The position numbers and the translations under genes are program-made. The notes below the pieces were generated by a model. That model searched no databases and was not told the DNA's origin. It worked only from the letters and a program-made list of their open reading frames with translations. Of a stretch of DNA of 64,000 nucleotides, positions 1 to 8,419 are shown in pieces. The DNA comes from Jiella pelagia (lineage in GTDB: Bacteria; Pseudomonadota; Alphaproteobacteria; Rhizobiales; Rhizobiaceae): NCBI RefSeq assembly GCF_026898155.1, contig NZ_CP114029.1, positions 4,940,001 through 5,004,000 on the forward strand, in the 5' to 3' direction. Position 1 is the first letter of the stretch, and each line of letters opens with the position of its first letter.

Positions 1-85
1 TTGCCAGCTACTCCGATCACCCAGGTCGGGGTTCGAGATGCCGCTCCGAATTCGGCCGGTCTTCATTGCGTGAGAGGAATTATCC

Positions 86-832
86 ATGAAAATCAAATAT
101 CTTGTCGCTGCCGCTGTCTTTGCTCTGACCGCTGGTGCGGCTCAGGCCGAGACGTTGAAGGTCGGCTCCACCGCGACCGGCATTCCCTTCACGTTCCTCG
201 ATGTCCAGAAGAACGAAATCACCGGCATGATGGTGGATGTGGTCGAGGCGATCGGCAGTCATGCCGGGTTCGAGTCCGACGTGCAGTCCGTGGATTGGGT
301 GTCTCTGATCCCCGCCCTGGAGTCGGGACGCATCGACATGATCGCCGCCGCCATGTCGATCACCGACGCCCGCAAGAAGGTGGTCGATTTCTCCGATCCG
401 ATCTTTCCCTATGGCGAAGGTCTTGTCGTCCTGGCCGATGACAATACCGCCTACAGCGCCGATCTCCATGAAACGGTCGGCAAGGTGATCGGCGTTCAGC
501 AGGGCACCAACTTCCATAAAGTGCTGGAGGCCAGGGAAGGCATCGGCGAAATCAAGGTCTATGAAAACATCGCCGATATCATGCGCGACGTTCAGTTGGG
601 CCGCATCGCCGTCGGCCTCGCGGACTATCCGATCATGAGCTACCAGATCGGCATCGGCAAGTTTCCCGACCTGAAGATGGTCAAGGGATACGAGTCCCAG
701 ATCTCGGCACCGATCGGCGTGGCCGTCAAGAAGGGGCAGCCGGAGCTTCTGGAGCGCATCAATGTCGGGCTGGCGACCATCAAGGAAAATGGCGAGCTGG
801 ATGCGCTGATCAAGAAGTGGAAGCTCGACTGA
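86..832 (+). CDS. Polar amino acid ABC transporter substrate-binding protein
   Basis: Periplasmic solute-binding protein of family 3 (248 aa) that delivers an amino acid-like ligand to the permease and ATPase encoded next. Residues 1-21 form a signal peptide ending in AQA before ETLKVGS. The body has the family pattern: VDVVEAIG near residue 51, a segment around residues 85-105 containing SITDARKKVVDFSDP, and a C-terminal LDALIKKWKLD. A GAGAGGAA ribosome site lies just upstream of the ATG. The next gene starts 16 bp downstream, so this is the first gene of a three-gene operon. The ligand cannot be read from sequence. The promoter would lie in or before the first 85 bases of the window. Confidence 0.93.
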   Translation: MKIKYLVAAAVFALTAGAAQAETLKVGSTATGIPFTFLDVQKNEITGMMVDVVEAIGSHAGFESDVQSVDWVSLIPALESGRIDMIAAAMSITDARKKVVDFSDPIFPYGEGLVVLADDNTAYSADLHETVGKVIGVQQGTNFHKVLEAREGIGEIKVYENIADIMRDVQLGRIAVGLADYPIMSYQIGIGKFPDLKMVKGYESQISAPIGVAVKKGQPELLERINVGLATIKENGELDALIKKWKLD

Positions 833-848
833 GAGCTGCGCCCGGCAC

Positions 849-1502
849 ATGGAAAAATTCATCACGGATGCGCAGGTTTACCTGCCCATCCTCCTTCATG
901 GCGCTCAAATCACTGTCGCGTTGGCAATTTGCGCGCTCCTGATATCAACATTCGTCGGATTGATACTTGCGCTGATGCGCTATTCCGGAAACCCGATCCT
1001 TTCGACGATATCAAAATCATTCATCAACGTGGTGCGCGGGATCCCAGTCCTCGTACAACTCTTCTACATCTACTTTGTTCTGCCGGAATTCGGTATCGAC
1101 CTGACGGCGTTTCAGGCCGGCGCCCTCGGTCTGGGGATCGCCTATTCGTGCTACATGGCGGAGAACTTCCGCGCCGGCCTCGAGGCTGTCGATCACGGAC
1201 AGCTCGAAGCGGCGCAGTCCATCGGCATGGGCTGGCGATTGATGATGCGGCGGGTCATCCTGCCCCAGGCGGTGCGCACCGTTCTGCCGCCCTACGGCAA
1301 TACGATGATCATGCTGCTGAAGGACACGTCGCAGGCCTCCGTCATCACGGTTGCCGAAATGACTTTTCAGGGCAAGATGCTGGCGGCCTCCACGTTCGAG
1401 AACATGTCGATCTACACGCTGGTGGCAGCCCTGTATCTCTGCATGAGTGTGCCGTTAATTGTTCTGGCTGGATGGCTCGAAAGAAAGTTTGGCACCAAAT
1501 GA
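849..1502 (+). CDS. Polar amino acid ABC transporter permease (HisM/GlnP type)
   Basis: Inner-membrane permease (217 aa) of the polar amino acid uptake family. Hydrophobic segments lie near residues 12-40, 55-85, 90-105 and 180-212. The cytoplasmic EAA loop that contacts the ATPase is visible as [20 protein letters not shown], around residues 118-138. Only one permease is encoded, so the channel may be a homodimer, unlike the two-permease importer at 60508-61927. Its TGA overlaps the ATG of the ATPase by ATGA, showing translational coupling. Confidence 0.93.
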   Translation: MEKFITDAQVYLPILLHGAQITVALAICALLISTFVGLILALMRYSGNPILSTISKSFINVVRGIPVLVQLFYIYFVLPEFGIDLTAFQAGALGLGIAYSCYMAENFRAGLEAVDHGQLEAAQSIGMGWRLMMRRVILPQAVRTVLPPYGNTMIMLLKDTSQASVITVAEMTFQGKMLAASTFENMSIYTLVAALYLCMSVPLIVLAGWLERKFGTK

Positions 1503-2221
1503 TCGAGATCCGTGACCTGCACAAACGCTTCGGGGAACTGGAAGTGCTCAAAGGCATCGACACCACCGTCGAGGAGGGTGAAGTCGTTTGCCTGATCGGC
1601 GCCTCGGGGTCGGGGAAATCGACTCTCCTGCGCTGTGTGAACGGACTTGAAACCTATGAGGCCGGCGAAATCGTCTTTGCCGGCACCAGGGTCGATGCGC
1701 GCAGTTCTGACATTCGCGCGCTGCGCACTCACGTGACGATGGTGTTCCAGCGTTTCAATCTGTTTCCGCACCGAACAGCGCTCGAGAACGTGACGGAGGG
1801 ACCGATCTACGTCAAAGGTGAGCCTCGGAACGAAGCCCGCGACCGTGGTCTGGCGTTGCTTGAACGGATGGGGCTGGCCGAGAAGGCGCAAGCCTATCCC
1901 ACGCAGTTGTCCGGGGGGCAGCAGCAGCGCGTCGCGATCGCACGCGCTTTGGCCATGCGTCCAAAAGCCATTCTCTTCGACGAACCGACATCGGCGCTCG
2001 ACCCCGAACTGGTCGGCGAGGTGTTGGGCGCAATGCGTTCCTTGGCTGACGAGGGCATGACGATGCTCGTGGTCACTCACGAGATGGCCTTCGCCCGCGA
2101 CGTCGCCGACCGCGTCCTCTTCATGCATGACGGACGAATTCTGGAGGAAGGACTGCCTTCCGATATCTTGAGCAATCCGAAGGAGGCAAGGACACGGGAC
2201 TTTCTGAGCAGGATCCTTTGA
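1499..2221 (+). CDS. Polar amino acid ABC transporter ATP-binding protein (GlnQ type)
   Basis: ATPase subunit (240 aa) that powers the importer encoded by the two preceding genes. Walker A is GASGSGKST (about residues 35-43), the signature is [15 protein letters not shown] and Walker B is [13 protein letters not shown], followed by the switch histidine in VVTHEM. The ATG at 1499 overlaps the permease stop, and the protein starts [12 protein letters not shown] as is usual for the family. A longer frame runs further upstream but only through the permease gene, so it was not used. A GAGCCTC at 1820 is a natural in-frame sequence (KGEPRNE) and is not a frame break. Confidence 0.94.
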   Translation: MIEIRDLHKRFGELEVLKGIDTTVEEGEVVCLIGASGSGKSTLLRCVNGLETYEAGEIVFAGTRVDARSSDIRALRTHVTMVFQRFNLFPHRTALENVTEGPIYVKGEPRNEARDRGLALLERMGLAEKAQAYPTQLSGGQQQRVAIARALAMRPKAILFDEPTSALDPELVGEVLGAMRSLADEGMTMLVVTHEMAFARDVADRVLFMHDGRILEEGLPSDILSNPKEARTRDFLSRIL

Positions 2222-2466
2222 TTCTGCTTTGCGTTTGGAAATGCCCTCCGCTCCGCGCCTTCCAACTCCCGCGCCAATCGTGGCCAATCGTCTCTCGGTC
2301 GCCCTCCGGATATTTACGCGCGGCTTCGCTGGCGCGACCCGTGCCGTTCATCGCTTGCTGTCAGAACGGGTCGACTACCGGAAGGCGTCCCGGCTTTGCG
2401 ACCCGCCGCGACCTCTCTTCATAGTGACGCGGTCTTCGCTGCGGCGTCGCGGAGCGCCAAGTCTTG

Positions 2467-2756
2467 CTACCTGGCGGCTCTCCCTTGCTCCAGGGCGGCT
2501 TTAAGGTCTTCCATCCGCGGAACACCGGGAAAGATCACGGTGCCGGCGACGAAGGCGGGGGTTCCGTTGAAGCCGAAGCCACCACCCTGGGTGTCGTTGC
2601 GGCGGAGCAGCCCGTCGATCTTCGCCTCATCCTGCCGATGGTTCTGCTTCAGGACGGCGACGTTGAAGCCGGCTTTCGTCAGCGTCTCGTCGATCATTTG
2701 CATTGTCAAACGGCCGTCCGTCTTCATCAACGCGTCGAGTGCCTGCGGTCGGTGTC
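2467..2756 (-). pseudogene. DsbA-family oxidoreductase, C-terminal remnant
   Basis: The minus-strand frame ending at a TAG at 2467-2469 encodes the C-terminal third of a DsbA-like thioredoxin-fold protein. It contains a helix with MQMIDETLTKAGFNVAVLK, then FGFNGTPAFVAG with the conserved cis-proline TP motif, then VFPGVPRMEDLKAAL-like sequence (read as GTVIFPGVPRMEDLKAALE). The N-terminal half with the signal peptide and CxxC is missing. The frame runs directly into the left inverted repeat of the IS30 element at 2757, and the missing part is not present on the far side of the elements. This is a dead remnant cut by transposition or a later deletion. The 245 bases between 2221 and 2467 hold no gene I can recognise. 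Confidence 0.72.
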
Positions 2757-2781
2757 GGCGGATTCAATCGGTCGTCGCAAC
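2757..2781 (+). repeat. IS30-family left terminal inverted repeat
   Basis: 25-bp terminal repeat starting GGCGGATTCAATCGG and ending GTCGTCGCAAC. It matches the reverse complement of 4194-4218 at 24 of 25 positions. Confidence 0.82.
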
Positions 2782-2802
2782 ACCTGAACGAAGGAGGTTG
2801 CG

Positions 2803-4211
2803 ATGGGCACCAAGAGACGGAGATCACATCGTTCGGGACGAGCACCATCGCCGTCACCGGGACGGCCGCCACTGGCCTCCCGAACTGAGCCTCGAGCGGT
2901 TCTGGTCCGGTATTGCGAATGGGATGAGCAGCGATGATGCTGCTGTGTCGGCGGGCATGTCGGCCCCTGTCGGCGCCCGCTGGTTCCGAAAGGCAGGCGG
3001 CATGCCACCAGCGATGTTCAGGTCTTCGACCAAGCCGTTGTCCAGGCGGTATCTCTCGTTTGCCGAGCGCGAAGAGATCGCTCTTTTTCGTGTCCAAGGC
3101 CTGTCCAGGCAGGAAATCGGGCGCCGACTTGGTCGAGCCGCCTCGACGATCTCGCGAGAACTCCGGCGCAACGCCGCGACACGCGGCGGTGGCCTGGAGT
3201 ATCGAGCGACGACCGCCCAATGGCATGCCGAGCGATCGGCTCGGCGACCGAAAGCCGCGAAGCTTGCTCTCAACACGGCTTTGCGCACCTATGTCGAGGA
3301 ACGGCTCGCCGGAATGGTCGCGGCGCCGAGTGGTGTTGCCGTTCCTGGCCCTGTTGTTCCCTGGAAAAGCCGCCGGCATGGCCAGCGCAAAGATCGGCGA
3401 TGGGCGAAGGCGTGGAGCCCGGAGCAGATCGCCAACCGTCTCACCGTCGACTTTCCCAATGACAAGGGGATGCGCATCAGCCACGAAGCCATCTATCAGG
3501 CGATCTTCATCCAGGGTCGCGGTGCGCTCCGCCGTGAACTGACGGCATGCCTTCGCACCGGACGGGCGTTGCGGACGCCGCGGGCGCGCGTTGGTCAGAG
3601 AGGCAAAGGATTCGTCTCTCCCGAGATCATGATCAGCGAACGCCCGGCCGAAGCGTCCGATCGGGCCATTCCGGGACACTGGGAAGGCGATCTCATTCTG
3701 GGGCTGGAGAGCCTCGGCGATCGGCACGCTCGTTGAACGCACGACGCGCTTCACGATGCTGCTGCATCTCCCGCGTCTTGAAGGCCATGGTGACGGGCCC
3801 CGAGCCAAGAATGGTCCGGCGCTCGCGGGGCATGGCGCTGAGGCTGTTCGTGATGCAATCACCCGCACCATCGTAGCGTTGCCCGTGGAACTGCGCCGTT
3901 CCTTGACCTGGGACCAAGGCGCTGAAATGGCCCAGCACGCGACGCTCAAGATCGATACCGGCGTCGATATCTACTTCTGCGATCCCCGGAGCCCATGGCA
4001 GCGCGGCACCAACGAGAACACCAACGGGCTTCTGCGCCAGTACTTTCCGAAGGATACGAACCTCAGCGCCCACAGCGCCGAAACGCTCGCCGCCGTGGCA
4101 GCGACCCTCAACGCCAGGCCGCGCAAAACTCTCGGCTGGAAGACACCTGCCGAAGCCCTTGACCGATGGCTGAAGACAATCGAAACCAACCATGTTGCGA
4201 CGACCGTTTGA
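2803..4211 (+). CDS. IS30-family transposase (frame broken twice as sequenced)
   Basis: DDE transposase of the IS30 family, about 468 aa once two one-base insertions are removed. The ATG at 2803 follows GAAGGAGG and starts MGTKRRR. After the first break come RYLSFAEREEIALF and an HTH (SRQEIGRRLGRAASTISREL), then a catalytic core with GHWEGDLI (first Asp), TWDQGAEMA (second Asp) and PWQRGTNENTNGLLRQYFP (Glu). Breaks occur at GAGCCTC 2887-2893 (restores TELERFWSGIA) and GAGCCTC 3709-3715 (restores SAIGTLVERTT). The corrected length of 1407 nt is an exact 469 codons. Both breaks are of the GAGCTC type found across the window, so the enzyme may be intact in the organism. Confidence 0.85.
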
Positions 4212-4218
4212 ATCCGCC
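4194..4218 (-). repeat. IS30-family right terminal inverted repeat
   Basis: 25-bp terminal repeat, reading on the minus strand GGCGGATTCAAACGG followed by TCGTCGCAAC. It overlaps the last codons of the transposase gene and pairs with 2757-2781. Confidence 0.82.
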
Positions 4219-4518
4219 CAATATGTCAGCCTTCGCTACACCGAGCGGCTGGCCGAGGCCGGCATCGAGCCCTCCGTTGGCAGTGTCGGGGATCCCTACG
4301 ACAACGCTCTCGCCGAGACGATCAACGGCCTCTTCAAGACCGCGGTGATCCACCGGTGCGGGCCGTGGCGCAGCTTCGAAGCTGTCGAGTTCGCCACCCT
4401 CGAATGGGTCGACTGGTTCAATCATCGCCGGCTGCTCGAGCCGATCGGCAACATCCCACCCGCCGAGGCGGAAGCTGCATACTACGCTCGGCTTGAGGCC
4501 ATGCCGATCGCCGCGTAG
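4219..4518 (+). pseudogene. IS3-family transposase OrfB, C-terminal fragment
   Basis: About 99 codons of the IS3 OrfB integrase core. SVGSVGDPYDNALAETING carries the second catalytic Asp region and the final catalytic Glu context, followed by FKTAVIH, then FATLEWVDWFNHRRLLEP, typical of the protein's C-terminus, and a stop at 4516-4518. The N-terminal two thirds are missing because the IS30 element sits at the break. There is no start codon of its own. Confidence 0.82.
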
Positions 4519-4559
4519 GATTCAAGCCAACCGGTCTCCGGGAAAGCCGGTGCGGTTCA
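4219..4559 (+). mobile_element. Truncated IS3-family element (right end)
   Basis: The right-hand portion of an IS3-family element, starting exactly at the IS30 right end and running to a probable terminal repeat ending in GCGGTTCA near 4559. It contains the 3' end of the orfB transposase gene (4219-4518) and the usual short non-coding tail. The left part is missing, so the element cannot move by itself. After it, 4560-4652 contains only a (TC)7 run and no gene. Confidence 0.65.
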
Positions 4560-4628
4560 TTGTCGGTTGAAGGGGCGGCCCCTGCGCGGCGCTTCAACAT
4601 CACGACAAGGTTGGCCCTGCGCCTGAAA

Positions 4629-4642
4629 TCTCTCTCTCTCTC
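4629..4642. repeat. (TC)7 simple repeat
   Basis: Seven TC dinucleotides immediately downstream of the livM stop codon, on the opposite strand to the gene. It is too short to assign a role; length variation would be possible. Confidence 0.6.
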
Positions 4643-4652
4643 CCGCCCGTCG

Positions 4653-5717
4653 TCAGGTGGCCTGTGTTTTTGACAGCGCCGCCGTTGGCGCGCGTTTGAA
4701 GTTGAACCGCTGCTTCACATTCTCCCAGAGCTTGGCCATGCCGAGCGGCTCATAGATCATGAACACGATGATCAGCACGCCGAATACGACCTGTTCCGCA
4801 GCCGATATGATGGTGGCGTCGATCGCGCCGTGGAAGACGTTGTTGCCGAGGCTGTTCAGGACGACGGGAAACAGCAGGATGAAGGCGGCGCCGATGAAGG
4901 CGCCGCTGATCGTGCCGAGGCCGCCGAGGATGACCATGAACAGGATCTTGAACGAGAGCTTGATGTCGAAGGCGACGGGCTCGAGCGATTTGAGATAGGT
5001 GAAGGCGAACAGCGCCCCGGCGACCCCGCAGAAGAAGGCCGAGATGGCGAAAGCCTGGAGCTTGGTGCGCAGAAGCGAGATGCCCATCGATTCCGCGGCG
5101 ATGTCCATGTCGCGCACCGCCATCCAGCTTCGCCCCGTACTGCCCCGGGTCATGTTGACGGCGAAGATCGTCAGCACCGCGACGACCACCACGACCACCA
5201 GATACATTTCCAGCGGCGTGGTGAAGGTCTTGCCGAAGATCACGATGTCCTGCGCCGTGATGATGCCGGACGTGTCGTAGTTCTTGAACCAGCCGAACTT
5301 GTCGATCATCCAGACGATGAAGAACTGCGAGGCCAGCGTCGCGACCATGAGGTAGATGCCTCGGACGCGCAGGCTGGGCAGCCCGAACAGGACGCCGAAG
5401 GCCGCGGCGATCAGGCCCGAGAGCGCCAGCGCCACCGGAAACGGCATGTAGGGCACGCGCAGGATCAGATTGAAGCAGGCGAAGGCGCCCGCTGCCATGA
5501 ACCCTGCCGCTCCGAGCGCCAACTGGCCGGCATATCCCATCACGATCTGCTGCCCGACCGCCGCCAGCGCGAGGCAGAGCCAGGGGATCAGGATCGACGC
5601 ATACCAGTAATCCGACTCGACGGTCAGCGGGATGACAAGCAAGGCCAACGCCAGCACGACCACGAGATTGGTCAGGTCGCTTCGCGTGTAGCCCATGAAG
5701 ACAACGTTCGTGTTCAT
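4653..5717 (-). CDS. livM: Branched-chain amino acid-type ABC permease LivM
   Basis: Inner-membrane permease (354 aa) of the Liv/HAAT family. About ten hydrophobic segments are visible. The family block AVGQQIVMGYAGQLALGAAG lies near residues 52-72. The coupling region includes SWMAVRDMDIAAESMGI (about residues 205-222), and VILGGLGTISGAFIGAAF is near residues 275-292. It is the last gene of a five-gene minus-strand operon (livK, livF, livG, livH, livM) and lies 11 bp after livH. The ligand may be a branched-chain amino acid, an amide or an aromatic acid; sequence alone does not decide. Confidence 0.92.
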   Translation of the reverse strand: MNTNVVFMGYTRSDLTNLVVVLALALLVIPLTVESDYWYASILIPWLCLALAAVGQQIVMGYAGQLALGAAGFMAAGAFACFNLILRVPYMPFPVALALSGLIAAAFGVLFGLPSLRVRGIYLMVATLASQFFIVWMIDKFGWFKNYDTSGIITAQDIVIFGKTFTTPLEMYLVVVVVVAVLTIFAVNMTRGSTGRSWMAVRDMDIAAESMGISLLRTKLQAFAISAFFCGVAGALFAFTYLKSLEPVAFDIKLSFKILFMVILGGLGTISGAFIGAAFILLFPVVLNSLGNNVFHGAIDATIISAAEQVVFGVLIIVFMIYEPLGMAKLWENVKQRFNFKRAPTAALSKTQAT

Positions 5718-5728
5718 CTGCCCCTATC

Positions 5729-6631
5729 CTATACGCGTCTGATGATCTTCTCGCCGAACAGGCCTTCGGGTCGCCTCAGCAGAAAGAAGATGGCCAGCAC
5801 GTAGGGCGCCCAACCTTCGATCCCGCCGCCGAAAAAGGGCCCGACATAAACTTCCAGGACCTTCTCGGAGGCCCCGATGATCAGGCCGCCGACGATGGCG
5901 CCCGGGATCGAGGAGAAGCCGCCGATGATCAGCACCGGAAGCGCCTTGAGGGCGAGGTCGACCAGCGCGAACTGCACGCCGGCGCGCGCGCCCCACATCA
6001 TGCCGGCGACGAGCGCGACGATCCCGGCGGCGGTCCAGACCAGCAGCATGATGTTGCCGAGCGGAATGCCGATTGAACTTGCCGCGCCAGCATCGTCGGC
6101 GACCGCCCGCAGGCCGAGCCCCATCTTGGTATACTTGAAAAGCAGCGCGAGACCGATGATGAGCACGGCGGCGACGAGACCCGCGGTGAGATCGAGGGCG
6201 CTGATGAACAGCCCGGTGCTGTCGATGATCCACGGAATTGGAAAATCGCCGATGCCGAGGTCGAGCCGCCGGACTTCGACGCCCCAGGCCGCCTGTGCCA
6301 GGCCCTCCAGCACGAAGCCGAGGCCGATGGTCGCCATCAGCAGGGTGTCCTCGCTCTGGTTCATCAGCGGTTTGAGGACCAGTCGCTCGGTGAAGAACCC
6401 CACCAGTCCCATCAGGACGATGGTGACGAAGAAGGCCGCGACGAATGGCAGCCCCAGTTCCATGAAGCCGACGAAGGCGAGGACGGCGAAGAACACCATC
6501 GCCCCTTGCGCGAAATTGAACGTCGACGAGGCCTTGTAGATCAGGACGAAGCCGAGGGCGACGAGCGAATACATGGTGCCAGCAAGCAGGCCGGCGACCA
6601 CGACTTCGATGAAGAAGAGAAAATCAGTCAT
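5729..6631 (-). CDS. livH: Branched-chain amino acid-type ABC permease LivH
   Basis: Inner-membrane permease (300 aa) paired with LivM. The N-terminus has the family motif GTMYSLVALGFVLIYKASST, then NFAQGAMV, near residues 18-45. Later come GLRAVADDAGAASSIGI (coupling helix, about residues 185-200) and IIGGFSSIPGAIVGGLIIG (about 245-263). The start overlaps the livG stop by 8 bp, indicating coupled translation. Confidence 0.92.
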   Translation of the reverse strand: MTDFLFFIEVVVAGLLAGTMYSLVALGFVLIYKASSTFNFAQGAMVFFAVLAFVGFMELGLPFVAAFFVTIVLMGLVGFFTERLVLKPLMNQSEDTLLMATIGLGFVLEGLAQAAWGVEVRRLDLGIGDFPIPWIIDSTGLFISALDLTAGLVAAVLIIGLALLFKYTKMGLGLRAVADDAGAASSIGIPLGNIMLLVWTAAGIVALVAGMMWGARAGVQFALVDLALKALPVLIIGGFSSIPGAIVGGLIIGASEKVLEVYVGPFFGGGIEGWAPYVLAIFFLLRRPEGLFGEKIIRRV

Positions 6632-7421
6632 GGGCTACCCCGAGATAGGCGTCGATCACGGCCCGGTCGGCCCGGACCTCGTCGGGCGGCCCGTCTCCGA
6701 TGACCTTGCCGTAGTCGAGCACGACGACGTTGTCCGAGATGTCCATGACGACCCCCATGTCGTGCTCGATCAACACCATGGTCGTGCCGAACTCGTCGTT
6801 GACCTTGAGGATGAACCGGCACATGTCGCGCTTCTCCTCGACGTTCATGCCGGCCATCGGCTCGTCGAGAAGCAGGATGTCGGCCTCGGTGGCGAGCGCC
6901 CGGCCGAGTTCGACCTTCTTCTGCAGGCCGTAGGGGAGCCGCCCGACCGGGGTGTCGCGGATGTGGCTGATTTCGAGAAACTCGACGATCTCCTCGCACT
7001 TGGCGCGGTTCTCACGTTCCTCACGCACGGCCTCGGGCAGCCGGAGGGCGACCGAGAGAAAATTGGCCGACATGTGCAGCTTGCGACCGACAAGAATGTT
7101 GTCGAGGACCGACATGCGCTTGAACAAAGCGAGGTTCTGGAACGTGCGGGACAGGCCTTTTCGCGCGACGATGTTCGGGCTGATCTTGTCGAGCACCTCG
7201 CCGTTCAGGGCGATCGTGCCTTCCTGCGGCTTGTAGATGCCGTTGATGCAGTTGAGCAGCGAACTCTTGCCGGCGCCATTGGGGCCGATGATCGCCCGGA
7301 TCTCGTGCCTGAAGACGTTGAAGGACGTATCGGTGATCGCCCGCACGCCGCCAAATCGCAGCGAGATGTTCTTCACTTCCAGGATAGGCTCGCCAATCGG
7401 AAAGCGTCTGGCCTCAACCAT
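6624..7421 (-). CDS. livG: Branched-chain amino acid-type ABC ATPase LivG
   Basis: ATP-binding subunit (265 aa). Walker A is GPNGAGKSS (about residues 43-51), and LivG-specific RTFQNLALFKRMSVLDNI follows. The signature is the PYGLQKKVELGRAL variant in place of LSGGQ, common in this LivG subgroup. Walker B is ILLLDEPMAGMN, followed by EHDMGVVMDISD. It shares the subgroup features of the second LivG at 45316-46212. It starts 35 bp after livF ends and overlaps livH. Confidence 0.92.
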   Translation of the reverse strand: MVEARRFPIGEPILEVKNISLRFGGVRAITDTSFNVFRHEIRAIIGPNGAGKSSLLNCINGIYKPQEGTIALNGEVLDKISPNIVARKGLSRTFQNLALFKRMSVLDNILVGRKLHMSANFLSVALRLPEAVREERENRAKCEEIVEFLEISHIRDTPVGRLPYGLQKKVELGRALATEADILLLDEPMAGMNVEEKRDMCRFILKVNDEFGTTMVLIEHDMGVVMDISDNVVVLDYGKVIGDGPPDEVRADRAVIDAYLGVAHD

Positions 7422-7456
7422 GTCTTTTCGGTCTCTTTTCCTGATTGCGCGACGGT

Positions 7457-8282
7457 CTAGGCTTGATGAAGATCGGGGTGGATGGCGCTTTCTCGTCTGA
7501 GGACGTCGCGGAAATTCTTCCGGCCCTCCTTGGAGACGCCGAGATAGAGATCCTTGACCTTCTCGTCGTTGAGGAGGCTCTGGGCGGTCCCGTGCAGCAT
7601 CACATGGCCGGTTTCGATGATGTAACCGTAGTGAGCATTGCGCAGCGCGACGTTGGTGTTCTGCTCCGCCAGCAGGATGCTCACGCCTTCGTTCTGATTG
7701 AGCGTGTTGACGATGTTGAAGATCTCGGCCACCAGCTGCGGTGCGAGGCCCATCGACGGCTCATCGAGGAGCAGCATCTTGGGCTTGGCCATCATCGCGC
7801 GCGCGACGGCGACCATCTGCTGCTCGCCACCCGACGTAAAGCCGGCTTGGCTCTTGCGGCGCTCTCTCAAGCGCTTGAAATAGGTGTATATCTTGTCGAG
7901 CCTCGTTGCGGATTTCGGCCTTGGATAGCTTGCGGGAATACGCTCCCGCAATGATGTTCTCTTCAACGGTCAGATGCGCGAAACAGCGGCGCCCCTCGAG
8001 CACCTGAACCATCCCGAGGCGGACCATGTCGGCCGGGCCCTGATGTCTGACCGGCTTGCCCTCGTAGGTGATCGTTCCCTTGGTGACCATGCCGCGTTCG
8101 GCGGCCAGCATTGTCGAGACCGCCTTCAGGGTGGTGCTCTTGCCGGCGCCATTGCCGCCGAGGAGGGCGACGATCTTGCCCCTCGGCACCGTCAGCGATA
8201 CGTCGTGCACTGCGGCGATGACGCCGTCATAGACGACCTCGATCGCGTCGATCTCCAGGATGTTGTCTGTGCTCGCGGTCAT
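7457..8282 (-). CDS. livF: Branched-chain amino acid-type ABC ATPase LivF (frame broken once as sequenced)
   Basis: Second ATPase of the operon, about 274 aa after correction. The first part has EIDAIEVVYDGVIAAVHDV, Walker A GGNGAGKST and VLEGRRCFAHLTVEENI. The second part has the signature TSGGEQQMVAVARAMM and Walker B MLLLDEPSMGLAP. The frame changes at GAGCCTC 7898-7904 (GAGGCTC on the coding strand); removing one base joins AEIRNE to LDKIYTYF and gives exactly 275 codons. The ATG at 8282 (MTASTDN) is preferred over one 10 codons upstream because AAGGAA lies just before it. Confidence 0.87.
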
Positions 8283-8357
8283 CGGTTCCTTGCCATCTGC
8301 GTTTTCCGGCACCCCTTGCGCGGGGGGCGAAGCGGCCGGCTTCAGTCAACCGGTGCC

Positions 8358-8381
8358 GAAGGCCCACTCGCGTGGGCCTTC
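8358..8381 (-). terminator. Intercistronic hairpin between livK and livF
   Basis: Perfect inverted repeat: arm GAAGGCCCAC, loop TCGC, arm GTGGGCCTTC. It lies in the 137-bp gap between the livK stop and the livF start. No U-run follows, so it is more likely an mRNA-stabilising or partial attenuation structure than a full terminator. This is typical where the binding protein must be made in excess over the rest of the transporter. Confidence 0.6.
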
Positions 8382-8419
8382 GACGCCGCGTTGCCTGGTT
8401 CCTCTCGACGGAAGTCGTG

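Larger units (their letters stand above)
2757..4218 (+). mobile_element. IS30-family insertion sequence
   Basis: An element of about 1.46 kb bounded by near-perfect 25-bp terminal inverted repeats. The left end (2757-2781) begins GGCGGATTCAATCGGTCG. The right end (4194-4218) is its reverse complement with one mismatch (AAACGG in place of AATCGG). One transposase gene fills the element. A matching target duplication was not found: the left flank ends ...GGTGTC and the right flank begins CAATAT. This suggests a deletion or recombination after insertion. The right end abuts a truncated IS3-family gene, and the left end abuts a DsbA-like remnant. Confidence 0.82.

Noticed and set aside
1-441. Open frame from the window edge running into the binding-protein gene
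   Set aside because: Arg- and His-rich shadow of the binding-protein gene in another frame; the real gene starts at 86 with a signal peptide and ribosome site.
1820-1826. GAGCCTC in the amino acid ATPase gene as a possible further insertion
   Set aside because: It is in frame and encodes KGEPRNE within an uninterrupted family protein. Other natural occurrences, not counted as breaks, are at 21346, 29878, 36776 and 39663.
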